Assembly (NCBI RefSeq): GCF_000317695.1
Contig: NC_019771.1
Location: forward strand, 4,826,001-4,890,000
Reading direction: 5' to 3'
Length of the DNA: 64,000 bases
Source of the DNA: Anabaena cylindrica PCC 7122
Lineage (GTDB): Bacteria > Cyanobacteriota > Cyanobacteriia > Cyanobacteriales > Nostocaceae
Every line of letters starts with the position of its first letter. Within the stretch, counting starts at the first letter, position 1. The notes under the pieces were generated by a model that did not search any database, was not told the DNA's origin, and was given only the letters and a program-made list of their open reading frames with translations. Shown piece after piece: positions 18,606 to 27,704 of the stretch. The position numbers and the translations under genes were made by a program.

Positions 18606-18668
18606 GGAGTTCGGAGTTCGGAGGCAGGGAGTAGGGGGCAGGGGGCAGGGGGCAGGGGGCAGGGAGAG
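18606..18668. repeat. Tandem heptamer array (STRR type)
   Basis: Nine 7-bp units in register: GGAGTTC twice, GGAGGCA, GGGAGTA, GGGGGCA four times, GGGAGAG. Such short tandemly repeated sequences are typical of Nostocales genomes. It sits between convergent genes. Confidence 0.85.
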
Positions 18669-18693
18669 AAAATTCTTACTCGGTACTCGGTAC

Positions 18694-19374
18694 TCAATAC
18701 TTCGCATAGGGAACTAAATCTTTTAATCCCAATTCAGCGAAGGCTGCTAAACGCAAACGGCAGGAGTCACAAACACCGCAAGCAACTTCACCACCAGCAT
18801 AACAAGACCATGTTAACTCCCAAGGCACTCCCAACTGGTTGCCTAGTTGGATAATTTCGGTTTTTTTCAAATTAATTAATGGCGCAACAATATTAATTGG
18901 TTGTCCTTCAAGTCCTTGTTTGGTTCCCAAGCGGAAGACTTCTTGCATAGCTTGAATATAATCAGGACGGCAATCAGGATAGCCAGAGTAATCTAAAGCA
19001 TTCACGCCAATGTATACCCGTTGCGCGGCGATCGCTTCGGCATAGGCCAAAGCAAAGCTTAAAAAGATAGTATTACGGGCAGGGACATAGGTGACAGGGA
19101 TATTTTGTGACATCTCATCTAGAGAACGTTCTTGAGGGAGAGCGATCGCATGATCCGTTAGCGCCGAACCACCCCATTGCCTTAAATCAAAATTCACCAC
19201 CTGATGTTTGACAACCCCAACCGCTTGGGCAATCAGTAAGGCTGACTTTAGCTCTCGTTGGTGTCGTTGCTGGTAATCAAAGGAAATAACATAACATTCA
19301 CAACCATCAGCCCTTGCTTGGTAGAGAACTGTAGAAGAATCTAATCCCCCAGACAACAAAATTACAGCTTTCAT
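18694..19374 (-). CDS. queC: 7-cyano-7-deazaguanine synthase QueC
   Basis: 226 aa from the family-typical start MKAVILLSGGLDSSTVLYQA; the frame stays open nine codons further to 19401 and neither start has a good RBS. It converts 7-carboxy-7-deazaguanine to preQ0 with ATP and ammonia, in queuosine tRNA modification. Visible: P-loop SGGLDSST and the C-terminal zinc-binding cysteine cluster CYAGGEVACGVCDSCR. Convergent with the CNNM gene. tgt, the later step of the same pathway, lies at 42.5 kb in this window. No preQ1-type riboswitch was recognised upstream. Confidence 0.96.
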   Translation of the reverse strand: MKAVILLSGGLDSSTVLYQARADGCECYVISFDYQQRHQRELKSALLIAQAVGVVKHQVVNFDLRQWGGSALTDHAIALPQERSLDEMSQNIPVTYVPARNTIFLSFALAYAEAIAAQRVYIGVNALDYSGYPDCRPDYIQAMQEVFRLGTKQGLEGQPINIVAPLINLKKTEIIQLGNQLGVPWELTWSCYAGGEVACGVCDSCRLRLAAFAELGLKDLVPYAKY

Positions 19375-19957
19375 CTCACTTGACAATTTAGGTTTACCCA
19401 TCGTTTGTTAAATTACATCCAAACCAGATGACACCAATCAACGAACTCAGAAAATCACTAACACCAATTTCTTCCAAAAGGTGAGACAATCAACAAAATG
19501 CAACAAACCTAAAAAAATAAATATGAAAAAAAATTAATTTCCCGTAGTCTGACGCAACAACCTTGCTGAAGATTATACTTGCAGCGTTAGTTATTTAATT
19601 GTTTGTAATTTTACTAGCAATACGCGTGATTAATTTGCTACGGAAAAATAAGTACCTATTCCAGTAATTGATTGCCTAACCGTCACCTGTGAATTTTTAC
19701 GTAGGTCTGATGGAGCTTGTAAAGTCAACAAAACAACACATAGTTTTTTGTGTCTATTCTAAAAAATGGCGCAATTAATAACTATCTATCCAAAAGGTAG
19801 CCAAATAGTGGGAACTGATCATAAACTTTGAAATTCTTCATAAATAGAACCACTATGTTACCATCTGGATGGTTTTAGACGGATCGCACCTGGCGCTTAA
19901 GTATAAAGGCCAACGACCGTAGCGTCTTTAAATTTGGTGGTTGAGGAGAAAATAATA
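19375..19957. other. Divergent intergenic region upstream of queC and the dehydrogenase gene
   Basis: About 580 bases with no convincing open frame. Promoters for both flanking genes are expected. GGATCGCACCTGGCGC near 19881 is a GC-richer patch of unknown meaning. Confidence 0.4.
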
Positions 19958-21040
19958 GTGCAAAATAGCATGTCAGTGGCAGAACCAAATCTATATTCAC
20001 AGCGCAACCAGCCACGAGCAATCCGCATAGGCGTGATTGGAGTGGGTAACATGGGACAACATCACACCCGCGTACTGAGTTCAATGAAAGATGTTGAACT
20101 GATAGGCGTTTCCGATATTAATGTTGAGCGAGGCTTAGAAACCGCCAGCAAATACAAAGTCCGTTTTTTTGAAGATTACTGCGATTTGCTACCTCATATA
20201 GATGCAGTTTGTATTGCTGTACCTACTCGCTTACATTATGCTGTTGGCATCAACTGCCTGTTAGCTGGAATTCATGTTTTGATTGAGAAACCAATCGCTG
20301 CAAGTATTTCTGAAGCAGAATCTCTCGTCAACGCTGCTGCTGAGTCTCAATGTATTTTGCAAGTAGGTCACATTGAGCGTTTCAATCCAGCATTTAGGGA
20401 ACTCAGCCAAGTCTTGAAAACTGAGGAAGTACTTGCGTTAGAAGCTCACCGAATGAGTCCTTATTCAGCTAGAGCAAGTGATGTGTCAGTAGTACTGGAT
20501 TTAATGATTCATGACATCGACCTGCTTTTAGAATTAGCTGGTTCTCCCGTGGTGAAATTGACAGCCAATGGTACTCGCTCTTTAGATTCTGGTTATTTAG
20601 ATTATGTGACTGCTACCTTGGGTTTTGCTAATGGTGTCGTCGCTACTCTGACAGCTAGTAAAGTTACTCACCGCAAAATTCGCCGCATTGTCGCCCATTG
20701 CAAAAACTCATTTACCGAAGCAGATTTCCTCAAGAATGAAATTTTGATTCATCGCCAAACTAATATCAACCCTCTCACCGACCATCGGCAAGTACTTTAC
20801 AAGCAAGATGGTTTAATAGAAAAAGTCTATACCAGTAACATTCAACCTCTAAGTGCAGAGTTAGAACATTTTGTCAACTGTGTGCATGGAGGGAATCAGC
20901 CTTCTGTGGGTGGTGAACAAGCTCTAAAAGCTTTAAGATTAGCCAGTTTAATCGAGCAGATGGCTCTAGAAGAACGGGTTTGGAACCCATTAGACTGGCA
21001 ATCAGAATCAAGAGTACAATCATTAACCCCAACTGCCTAG
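19958..21040 (+). CDS. Gfo/Idh/MocA-family NAD(P)-dependent sugar dehydrogenase
   Basis: 360 aa from GTG 19958, which has GAGGAG at suitable spacing; TTG 19934 and ATG 19970 are alternatives. N-terminal Rossmann fold with IGVIGVGNMGQHHTRVL, the EKP motif (HVLIEKPIA) with the conserved Lys, and GHIERFNPAF. The family oxidises or reduces sugars, often UDP-sugar intermediates of polysaccharide synthesis. The VGHIERFNPA type resembles UDP-N-acetylglucosamine dehydrogenase relatives, but the substrate is not readable here. Followed by a DedA gene 90 bases downstream. Confidence 0.9.
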   Translation: MQNSMSVAEPNLYSQRNQPRAIRIGVIGVGNMGQHHTRVLSSMKDVELIGVSDINVERGLETASKYKVRFFEDYCDLLPHIDAVCIAVPTRLHYAVGINCLLAGIHVLIEKPIAASISEAESLVNAAAESQCILQVGHIERFNPAFRELSQVLKTEEVLALEAHRMSPYSARASDVSVVLDLMIHDIDLLLELAGSPVVKLTANGTRSLDSGYLDYVTATLGFANGVVATLTASKVTHRKIRRIVAHCKNSFTEADFLKNEILIHRQTNINPLTDHRQVLYKQDGLIEKVYTSNIQPLSAELEHFVNCVHGGNQPSVGGEQALKALRLASLIEQMALEERVWNPLDWQSESRVQSLTPTA

Positions 21041-21129
21041 AAAATGAGAGCGTCGGTGATAGGGACTAGGGGAATAACTGCCTCATGACCTATCACCCAT
21101 TACCTATTACTAATTATTACCCATTATCT

Positions 21130-21753
21130 ATGCTCGAATGGATCACTAACACGATCAACTCCCTGGGATACTTGGGAATTGCTTTCCTGATGTTCCTAGA
21201 GAACCTTTTTCCCCCTATACCTTCTGAATTGATTATGCCATTGGCAGGATTTACCGCCAGTCCATATCAACCAGGAGGAGCAAAACTAAATATATTAGGC
21301 GTATTTTTATCAGGACTTTTGGGTTCTGTACTTGGCGCACTGATCTGGTACTATCCAGGTAAGTTTTTGGGAGAACAACGCTTGAAAACTTTAGCTAATA
21401 AGTACGGTAAATGGCTGGCTATATCTAGTGAAGATATTGATAAGGCTAAAAGCTGGTTCAACAAACAAGGTAATAAAGCGGTATTAATAGGTCGTCTTGT
21501 GCCGGGAATCCGTACCTTGATTTCCGTTCCCGCAGGTATGAGTAATATGCCCTTGCCTCCCTTTTTATTTTACACAACACTGGGTAGTGCAGCCTGGGTA
21601 GGCTTGCTCACATATTCAGGATATTTTTTAGGTAGTCAATATGAACTTGTAGATAAGTACCTCGCGCCTGTATCTAAAATTGTTTTAGGGGGTCTGGTGC
21701 TGGTATTCTTCATTTGGATATTTAAGCGCCAGGGCAAAAGTACTAGAAGATAA
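21130..21753 (+). CDS. DedA-family membrane protein
   Basis: 207 aa from ATG 21130; upstream in-frame codons are made of ATTACCA-type repeat sequence and were excluded. Family marks: FLENLFPPIPSELIMPLAGF (N-terminal, with the conserved Glu), WYYPGKFLGEQ and GRLVPGIRTLISVPAGMSNM. DedA proteins are half-transporter-like membrane proteins; some members flip undecaprenyl phosphate or phospholipids. About four to five hydrophobic segments are visible. The reaction of this paralogue is unknown. Confidence 0.93.
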   Translation: MLEWITNTINSLGYLGIAFLMFLENLFPPIPSELIMPLAGFTASPYQPGGAKLNILGVFLSGLLGSVLGALIWYYPGKFLGEQRLKTLANKYGKWLAISSEDIDKAKSWFNKQGNKAVLIGRLVPGIRTLISVPAGMSNMPLPPFLFYTTLGSAAWVGLLTYSGYFLGSQYELVDKYLAPVSKIVLGGLVLVFFIWIFKRQGKSTRR

Positions 21754-22009
21754 ACCTGTGTAAGTATTGGGGTGAAAGTAGAAGTTAAAAATGTGCAAAT
21801 TTCTCTTACACTATAATGCCAAAATAATGCTAAATTCGCATTGGCGTTCGCGTAGCGTGACCTAGTAAAGCCCACCACAGGTATCACGTACAATTATTGT
21901 GACGTATTTCTAGCTACACTTGACCCAAGTAGGAATTTTTTCCGACTTCGCCTTTTTGTAAGATGGGCATGATAACTTTTTACAGTTAAGTCACCACATA
22001 GGAGCTTTC

Positions 22010-23146
22010 ATGACAGACCAACCTCCAGTAGCTAACCCGATGAATGCCGCTGCCATACCAATGAATAGAGCAGCGGCAACCCCTATAAATAATACTAATA
22101 AGCCAATCAGTATTTCGGGGAAAAACATTCTCAGTGTTGATTTAGGTAGAACCTCTACCAAAACTTGTGTGAGCCGCGAACCAGAAAATGTGGCCTTTAT
22201 CCCTGCCAATGTCAAGCAGATGTCAATAGAACAAATACGGGGTGGGGTATTTGAGTCTAAAGCAACAGATCCTTTGATGGATTTATGGCTGGAATATCAA
22301 GGTAATGGATATGCTGTTGGTCAAATAGCAGCAGACTTTGGAGCCAATTTAGGCGTTGGACAATCTAAGGTTGAAGATGCAATGGCTAAAGTTCTGGCTG
22401 CTGCTGGTTACTTTAAGCTTAAAGACGATATTTCTGTGATTGTTGGTTTGCCTTTTCTTTCTCTAGAGCAATTTGAACGGGAAAAAGCTCAATTAACAAG
22501 TTTGATTAGTGGTCCCCATATCATGAATTTCCGTGGGGAAACTGTTCAGCTGAACGTCACTAAAGTTTGGGTGATGCCAGAAGGCTATGGTAGCTTACTG
22601 TGGTCTGAAGGCCAACCAAATAAAGGAACTTCGATTCCTGATTTGACCAAGGTATCAGTGGGGATAGTTGATATTGGACATCAAACTATTGACTTGTTGA
22701 TGGTGGATAATTTCCGCTTTGCTAGAGGTGCTTCTAAGAGTGAAGACTTTGGTATGAGCAAGTTTTATGAAATGGTGGCTAAAGAAATAGAAGGGGCTGA
22801 TAGTCAATCCCTAGCACTAATTTCTGCTGTGAATAAACCAAAAGGCGATCGCTTTTACCGTCCCAAAGGTGCCAGCAAACCTACCAATTTAGACGATTTT
22901 CTCCCTAACCTCACAGAGCAGTTTTCACGAGAAATTTGCTCTCGCGTATTAGCCTGGTTGCCAGAGCGTGTAACTGATGTAATTATCACCGGTGGTGGTG
23001 GTGAGTTCTTCTGGGAAGATGTACAACGTCTGCTCAAAGAAGCCAAAATTAGCGCTCATTTAGCTGCGCCCTCCCGCCAAGCTAACGCTTTAGGGCAATT
23101 TATTTATGGGGAAGCGCAGTTATCTGCTGTTCGCGCTGCTAGGTAA
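22010..23146 (+). CDS. ParM-like bacterial actin, chromosomal
   Basis: 378 aa. An Ala/Pro/Asn-rich, probably disordered N-terminal tail (1-37) precedes an actin/ParM fold: phosphate-1 motif VDLGRTSTK (43-51), phosphate-2 motif GIVDIGHQTID (about 222-232) and adenosine motif ITGGGGEFFW near the C-terminus. The next gene, 8 bases downstream, encodes a small ParR-like protein, so this is a ParMR-type operon. No iterated centromere-like repeats are seen in the 250 bases upstream. I recall a chromosomal ParMR-derived cell-shape system in Anabaena called CorMR; this pair may be it, but identity was not verified. Confidence 0.88.
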   Translation: MTDQPPVANPMNAAAIPMNRAAATPINNTNKPISISGKNILSVDLGRTSTKTCVSREPENVAFIPANVKQMSIEQIRGGVFESKATDPLMDLWLEYQGNGYAVGQIAADFGANLGVGQSKVEDAMAKVLAAAGYFKLKDDISVIVGLPFLSLEQFEREKAQLTSLISGPHIMNFRGETVQLNVTKVWVMPEGYGSLLWSEGQPNKGTSIPDLTKVSVGIVDIGHQTIDLLMVDNFRFARGASKSEDFGMSKFYEMVAKEIEGADSQSLALISAVNKPKGDRFYRPKGASKPTNLDDFLPNLTEQFSREICSRVLAWLPERVTDVIITGGGGEFFWEDVQRLLKEAKISAHLAAPSRQANALGQFIYGEAQLSAVRAAR

Positions 23147-23154
23147 TAAAACTG

Positions 23155-23643
23155 ATGTTCCAATGGTCAAAAAAGGTAGTTAAATCGGTAACATTCAATC
23201 CAGAAATTGCTGATGAGAGCTTGTTAGCACAGGTGGAAAGTTATTTGGAGGCACAGCCCGAAAAAACTTTTAGCGACCTCTGTAAGGAGGCTCTATGGCA
23301 AGCTTTATGTGTACCGGAATCTGTACGACCTGCTCCGAATATAGCAGCCTTACCGATGGAACAAAAAATCGGTGAGTTGCAACGTCAATTAGCTGGCCTT
23401 GAGGAACGTTTTTTTGCTAAGGAATCCAATCGTTTGGAGGCGATGGAAAGCCAGATATTACAACTTACTCAACAAGTTGCACAACTGGCTATTATGCTTA
23501 GTCAAGGAGCATCTACTCAACCTCCAACTTCATCAGTACCAACGGTAGAAGTAGTTAACAATTCTGGTTCTAATCCCGATAGCACTCCCCAAGAGATTGA
23601 CCCTGTGATTAGCCGCTTGAGCCAGTATCTTGATGATTTCTAA
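23155..23643 (+). CDS. ParR-like adaptor protein partnered with the ParM-like actin
   Basis: 162 aa. The N-terminal 55 residues (basic start MFQWSKKVVKSVTFNPE, then FSDLCKEALWQAL) look like a ribbon-helix-helix unit. A coiled coil follows (about 68-115; GELQRQLAGLEERF and heptads with Leu) and then a Ser/Thr/Pro-rich tail ending SRLSQYLDDF, which may be an actin-binding or docking peptide. Translation is probably coupled to the upstream actin gene. Whether it binds DNA or, as in repurposed systems, another surface cannot be told from sequence. Confidence 0.8.
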   Translation: MFQWSKKVVKSVTFNPEIADESLLAQVESYLEAQPEKTFSDLCKEALWQALCVPESVRPAPNIAALPMEQKIGELQRQLAGLEERFFAKESNRLEAMESQILQLTQQVAQLAIMLSQGASTQPPTSSVPTVEVVNNSGSNPDSTPQEIDPVISRLSQYLDDF

Positions 23644-23836
23644 CAAAAAGCCAGTTTATAAGCGTTTTACAAGCTAAATCGGGAAGTGTGAGCAGTTTAT
23701 TAGTTAAATCCAGAACCTGAAAACAAGTTCTGGGTTTAATTTTTTTGTTAGTAAGTAGGTGGGCAGAATAAAACCCTTTTTCCCCCGCCATAAGAGTGAT
23801 TGTGTATTTTTTTATTTGGAAGTCCCTTAGCATTAC

Positions 23837-24418
23837 CTATAAATTACGCATTTTCCACATATAGCTAGATAGCAGATTTGTCAGTATATGCGCCACAATT
23901 GGTACTAACAAATTGCCACTGAATAGAGCGCTATATCCCAAAATAATGCCGATAATCGTTGCCCAAATTACATAAGGCCATTGTTCGGAACCACTTAGAT
24001 GTAAAACTCCAAAACAAAGACTTGAGACAATGACGGCTACATGATTAGCACCTAAAGCTGGTAACATGACACCGCGAAATAATAATTCTTCACTTAAACC
24101 TGGTAATAACCCTAGCCAGATCAAATCTGGTAAAGCTAAAGGCTTGAGTACGAGTTTCAGATAATAATCTGCACTTTTACGATAGGGAGGAGAAAAGCGA
24201 TAAGCCAAACTACTTAAAACAGTTATAATTACACTCAATCCCACTCCTAAAAATAAATCTTTTGGATGCCAGTACAACTTAAATAGGGGAATGTTGCCAA
24301 AGCGCAACCACAGCTTGGCCACTATCCACAAAATAATGGCAGTCGCGCCCATAGCGACAAGTACTTGAGTACGTGTGAGGTAAGGAATTTCTGGCTCTTG
24401 GTTTTTTTGTTCAACCAC
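23837..24418 (-). CDS. CPBP-family intramembrane glutamic/metalloprotease (CAAX-like)
   Basis: 193 aa, polytopic. The catalytic motifs are present: SEELLFRGVMLPAL (EExxxR), FGVLHL and VPIVAHILTNLL. Members cleave prenylated or other membrane substrates, or act in bacteriocin self-protection; the natural substrate is unknown. About five membrane segments are visible (roughly 20-40, 55-75, 125-145, 150-170, 172-190). Stands between the actin operon and the DUF3326 gene, both unrelated. Confidence 0.9.
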   Translation of the reverse strand: MVEQKNQEPEIPYLTRTQVLVAMGATAIILWIVAKLWLRFGNIPLFKLYWHPKDLFLGVGLSVIITVLSSLAYRFSPPYRKSADYYLKLVLKPLALPDLIWLGLLPGLSEELLFRGVMLPALGANHVAVIVSSLCFGVLHLSGSEQWPYVIWATIIGIILGYSALFSGNLLVPIVAHILTNLLSSYMWKMRNL

Positions 24419-24455
24419 AGGTATTTAGGTTAATAGGGGACTGGGAAAATTTTTT

Positions 24456-25496
24456 CTAATGATCAATGACTAATGATGAATGACTAATACCAGCTTTGTG
24501 AGCGACTAATACACCTACTGCTTCTAAATATGAGTTTACCTGTATAGAGTTGATCCCTAATACTGGGGCAGGGACTTGTATTAAAGTTTTATTTTCTGCA
24601 ACTGTAATTATTTGGCACTGCTTCTGGCTTAAACTTAATAAGGCACTACCACCACAAGCATTCGCAGGTACTATAACAGCATCAACTTGATCTGCCCAAA
24701 TATCTGCTGGTAAAGAATTAATAATTTCCCTTTTGAGGATAAATTGGGGAGCGCAACTTAAGCCGATAAGGACGCAAGGTAGAAAGGTATAACCTAATTC
24801 TTCAGCAGCCGAACGGGGAGATAAATTGGGGTCTGGTAAGGCTGCTGCAAGGGCGGGAGCATGGGCGCAAGGAATTTGAAAGGTGCGGACTAGTAAATGG
24901 CTAATTACTGCTTCTGCACCTGCTAGGGGGTCTACACCATGACCATGACGGTAGTTTTGGGCTGCTTCTTCATCTATGTTATCGGGAAACCGGGCAACAA
25001 CTGCGATCGCATCAACTCGTTCTTTTTTGATCAATATTTCCGCTGCTCGCAGTAAGCTGTCTGGGTTGCCAATTGTTCCCCAGCTTGCACCAGAAGCAGA
25101 AGCACGTAATTCTACGTTTAATGGGGCATCTGTAATTACATGATTTGCAATGGTTAAACCCAAGGTGGCTCTAGCTGCATCTGCGGCTTGCAGGTGTCTG
25201 AGCATTAATTCAGGTTCGATACTTTGGTCTAAAAGTAAACCTACTCGGTTACGGTGAACAGGACGCAAACCCCATTCCCCAGCAGCAAATTTATCCAGTC
25301 CATAACCTTCAACATATAAAGCGTTGGAAATATTCCAGTATAAACTAGCGCCATTCATGACATTGGGATGAGTTATCAAGCGATCGCACACCTGTGATAT
25401 AACTTTAGCCACAGGTAATGCATCACCAGCATAACCACCAATTGCCGCCCCAATGCCAGTAGGAATAATTAGAATCGCTGTATATGGACGTTGCAT
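24456..25496 (-). CDS. DUF3326-family protein
   Basis: 346 aa conserved cyanobacterial protein of unknown function. It begins MQRPYTAILIIPTGIGAAIG and contains YAGDALPVAKVISQVCDRL, THPNVMNGASLYW, HGHGVDPLAGAEAVISHLL and VPANACGGSALLSL. These glycine-rich and His/Asp-containing segments are strongly conserved-looking and hint at a nucleotide- or metal-binding enzyme, but no reaction can be named. A small acidic/basic protein gene lies 50 bases upstream on the same strand and may be co-transcribed. Confidence 0.88.
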   Translation of the reverse strand: MQRPYTAILIIPTGIGAAIGGYAGDALPVAKVISQVCDRLITHPNVMNGASLYWNISNALYVEGYGLDKFAAGEWGLRPVHRNRVGLLLDQSIEPELMLRHLQAADAARATLGLTIANHVITDAPLNVELRASASGASWGTIGNPDSLLRAAEILIKKERVDAIAVVARFPDNIDEEAAQNYRHGHGVDPLAGAEAVISHLLVRTFQIPCAHAPALAAALPDPNLSPRSAAEELGYTFLPCVLIGLSCAPQFILKREIINSLPADIWADQVDAVIVPANACGGSALLSLSQKQCQIITVAENKTLIQVPAPVLGINSIQVNSYLEAVGVLVAHKAGISHSSLVIDH

Positions 25497-25546
25497 AATT
25501 ATTAGATAAGGCGATTATAAATCGCCACAATGATCTAACTTATTTA

Positions 25547-25729
25547 TTACTTATTACTAGCCGTAGTTACAACAGCTTCCACAGTAGCCTTTTGCTGTTC
25601 TTCATCTACAGAAGTAATAGCCCAACGTAAAGGTTCACCTTGTTTTTTCAATTCGGCTTCAATAGCTTTTTGCAATTCTGTAGGAGTTTCTTGGAGGTCG
25701 ATTTCGGCACTAATAAAATGAGTAGTCAT
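25547..25729 (-). CDS. Small conserved-looking protein, unknown function
   Basis: 60 aa, MTTHFISAEIDLQETPTELQ then a charged helix (KAIEAELKKQGEPLRWAITS) and a beta-rich end. No cysteine, no membrane segment. The compact alpha/beta pattern and position 50 bases before the DUF3326 gene suggest a real gene in the same transcript. Not recognised. Confidence 0.72.
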   Translation of the reverse strand: MTTHFISAEIDLQETPTELQKAIEAELKKQGEPLRWAITSVDEEQQKATVEAVVTTASNK

Positions 25730-26028
25730 GACAGTTAAACCTATGTCTTGGTAATTTCCAGAATACAGCTATTTTTTGTTAATTTGTAATGGGTAATTAC
25801 CTGAGTTCGGTGTTAGGAGTTCGGAGTTTCTCCTATGCCTACGGCACGGCTTCGCCGAACGGAGACGCTACGCGAACGGAGTTATGATTTTTAAGGGCGA
25901 GAGAATAAGGGTTTGAGACTCCTAGCGGGGGCGAGTTTTCCACAAATTATCTTTATGTCTAACTCAGGTGGTAATTGGTAATTTGTAAAATTTTATCACC
26001 CATTACCCATTACCCATTACCCAGTTTA
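25730..26028. repeat. Repeat-rich spacer: inverted GC-rich element and ATTACCC heptamers
   Basis: 25836-25880 carries GC-rich inverted sequences of the ACGGAGACGCTACGCGAACGG type, seen repeatedly in Nostocales genomes and similar to fragments near 21840 and 34310. 25995-26022 is four in-register heptamers (ATCACCC then ATTACCC three times). No gene seen. Confidence 0.65.
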
Positions 26029-26346
26029 TTAGTCTTTACCAAATTGCTTTTGATAAACTATGTCTTCTTTTTCTGTGTCAATTTTTAAATCAGAAAGAGG
26101 TTTAGCCACACAAAGCAACACATAGCCTTGCTTTTGCAATTCTAGACTCACCCCCATACCATCAGCTTGGTCTACCTTACCCTCAGTAATCTGACCCGCG
26201 CAAGTCGTGCAAACACCAGCACCACAAGAAGTTGGCAAATCTAAACCAGCATCTTGAGCAACTGAGAGGATAGTTTCATTTTCAGGAACTTGCAAAGCAT
26301 GAATTTTGCCTTGGTGGTTAATTTCTACGGTGTAAGTTTTGGACAT
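26029..26346 (-). CDS. Plant-type [2Fe-2S] ferredoxin
   Basis: 105 aa. Cluster ligands are DLPTSCGAGVCTTCAG (C-x4-C-x2-C at about 40-48) and a fourth Cys in YVLLCVAKP (about 78). The N-terminus KTYTVEINHQGK is the beta-grasp start. The SCGAGVCTTC version differs from the main photosynthetic PetF (SCRAGACSTC), so this is one of the alternative cyanobacterial ferredoxins. Electron partner unknown. A second, more distant 2Fe-2S protein is at 44.1 kb. Confidence 0.93.
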   Translation of the reverse strand: MSKTYTVEINHQGKIHALQVPENETILSVAQDAGLDLPTSCGAGVCTTCAGQITEGKVDQADGMGVSLELQKQGYVLLCVAKPLSDLKIDTEKEDIVYQKQFGKD

Positions 26347-26798
26347 ATATAACAGCCAAGTGTGCCAACGGACAAGTAAGTCATTTTATCTGATAATATA
26401 GACGGATGGTTAGCTTTTGCAATGCTAATCAAAGAATTATTTGCAGATAATATGGTAATCAGGTATTGTAAAAATTGGTATTCAAGGAAATTCCCGTAAA
26501 CATTCCAGCTCATGAAAGCTTGCTTTTTAGACATTAAAAATATATTTTCTTAATTGTGGTAATAATTACTTAAACTCATAATTAATAAATTTTTGTTAAG
26601 CACCTATGCACATAACCATATTATTCTACCTACACTAAATCGCTTTAACTCGCACAAAAGCAACCTTATTTGTCCGTAAAGATAATTAATTTATTCCAGC
26701 GGCACTTAAAATATACAAATCGAATTAAATTATTATTTATGCGGATTTACTTTTAATTGTAGATTCACCAAACATCTAAGTTTATTAAGAAAAACTAC
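26347..26798. other. Divergent intergenic region, no gene seen
   Basis: About 450 very AT-rich bases between the ferredoxin and bestrophin starts. Promoters for both are expected; no named motif was recognised. Confidence 0.4.
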
Positions 26799-27704
26799 AT
26801 GGCAAACGAAAGATTGCAATGGTTTAAAGTTGCTTTACAGATTAGAGGCTCTGTAATTACAGCAGTTTATCTACGAGTTATTGGGTGCGGAATATTTGGC
26901 GTTTTAGTTTCAGTACTTTACTATTTCAAAGTACCAGTTTCTCAACCTATTTTAGGAAGTGTAATTCCCAGCATTGTTTTAGGTTTATTACTAGTTTTTC
27001 GCACAAATACAGCTTATGAACGTTTTTGGGAAGGCAGAAAAATCTGGGGTTCTATAGTCAATACAGTCCGAAATCTAGCACGACAAATTTGGGTATCTGT
27101 TGATGAAATTTCGATAGAAGATAAAGACCATAAAATTGACACTTTAAATTTATTAGTAGCTTTTGCCGTATCAACCAAACTGCATTTACGAAGTGAAGCT
27201 ATAAATAGTGAATTAGAAGAATTAATGCCCACCTCTCGATATATTAAGCTGAAATTAATGAATAATCCTCCTCTAGAAATTGCTTTTTGGATAAGCGATT
27301 ACTTACAACAACAATATAACCGCAATTGCTTAAATAGCTACCAATTAAACTCTCTACAACAATTATTAAATATCTTGGTTGATAATTTAGGCTCTTGTGA
27401 ACGCATCTTAAAAACGCCTATTCCCCTAGCCTATGCTATTCATCTCAAGCAATTATTATTATTATATTGCCTGTTATTACCATTTCAAATAGTCGAGAAT
27501 CTTGGTTGGTGGACAGGATTTATTTCTGCTTTAGTTAGCTTTACCTTATTGGGTATTGAAGCCATTGGTTTAGAAATAGAAAATCCATTCGGTTATGATG
27601 CCAATGATTTACCTTTGGATAATATTTGTAACACCATGAAAATTAATATTAACGATTTAATTAGTTTGACTCCTAGCGTCCATTCATACAAAGAAGATAT
27701 ATGA
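26799..27704 (+). CDS. Bestrophin-family anion channel
   Basis: 301 aa, UPF0187/bestrophin. N-terminal RLQWFKVALQIRGSVITAV leads into hydrophobic helices (about 25-45 and 50-68). The family motif LLLVFRTNTAYERFWEGRKI follows, then a cytosolic helical region and a C-terminal hydrophobic pair (215-255) with NPFGYDANDLPL near the end. Cyanobacterial and plastid homologues conduct chloride or bicarbonate and can influence thylakoid ion balance; the ion here is not determined. Confidence 0.93.
   Translation: MANERLQWFKVALQIRGSVITAVYLRVIGCGIFGVLVSVLYYFKVPVSQPILGSVIPSIVLGLLLVFRTNTAYERFWEGRKIWGSIVNTVRNLARQIWVSVDEISIEDKDHKIDTLNLLVAFAVSTKLHLRSEAINSELEELMPTSRYIKLKLMNNPPLEIAFWISDYLQQQYNRNCLNSYQLNSLQQLLNILVDNLGSCERILKTPIPLAYAIHLKQLLLLYCLLLPFQIVENLGWWTGFISALVSFTLLGIEAIGLEIENPFGYDANDLPLDNICNTMKININDLISLTPSVHSYKEDI

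Noticed and set aside
21754..22009. parC-like centromere in front of the ParM-like gene
   Set aside because: No iterated direct repeats could be seen; only a single TTCGCGTAGCGT repeat fragment.
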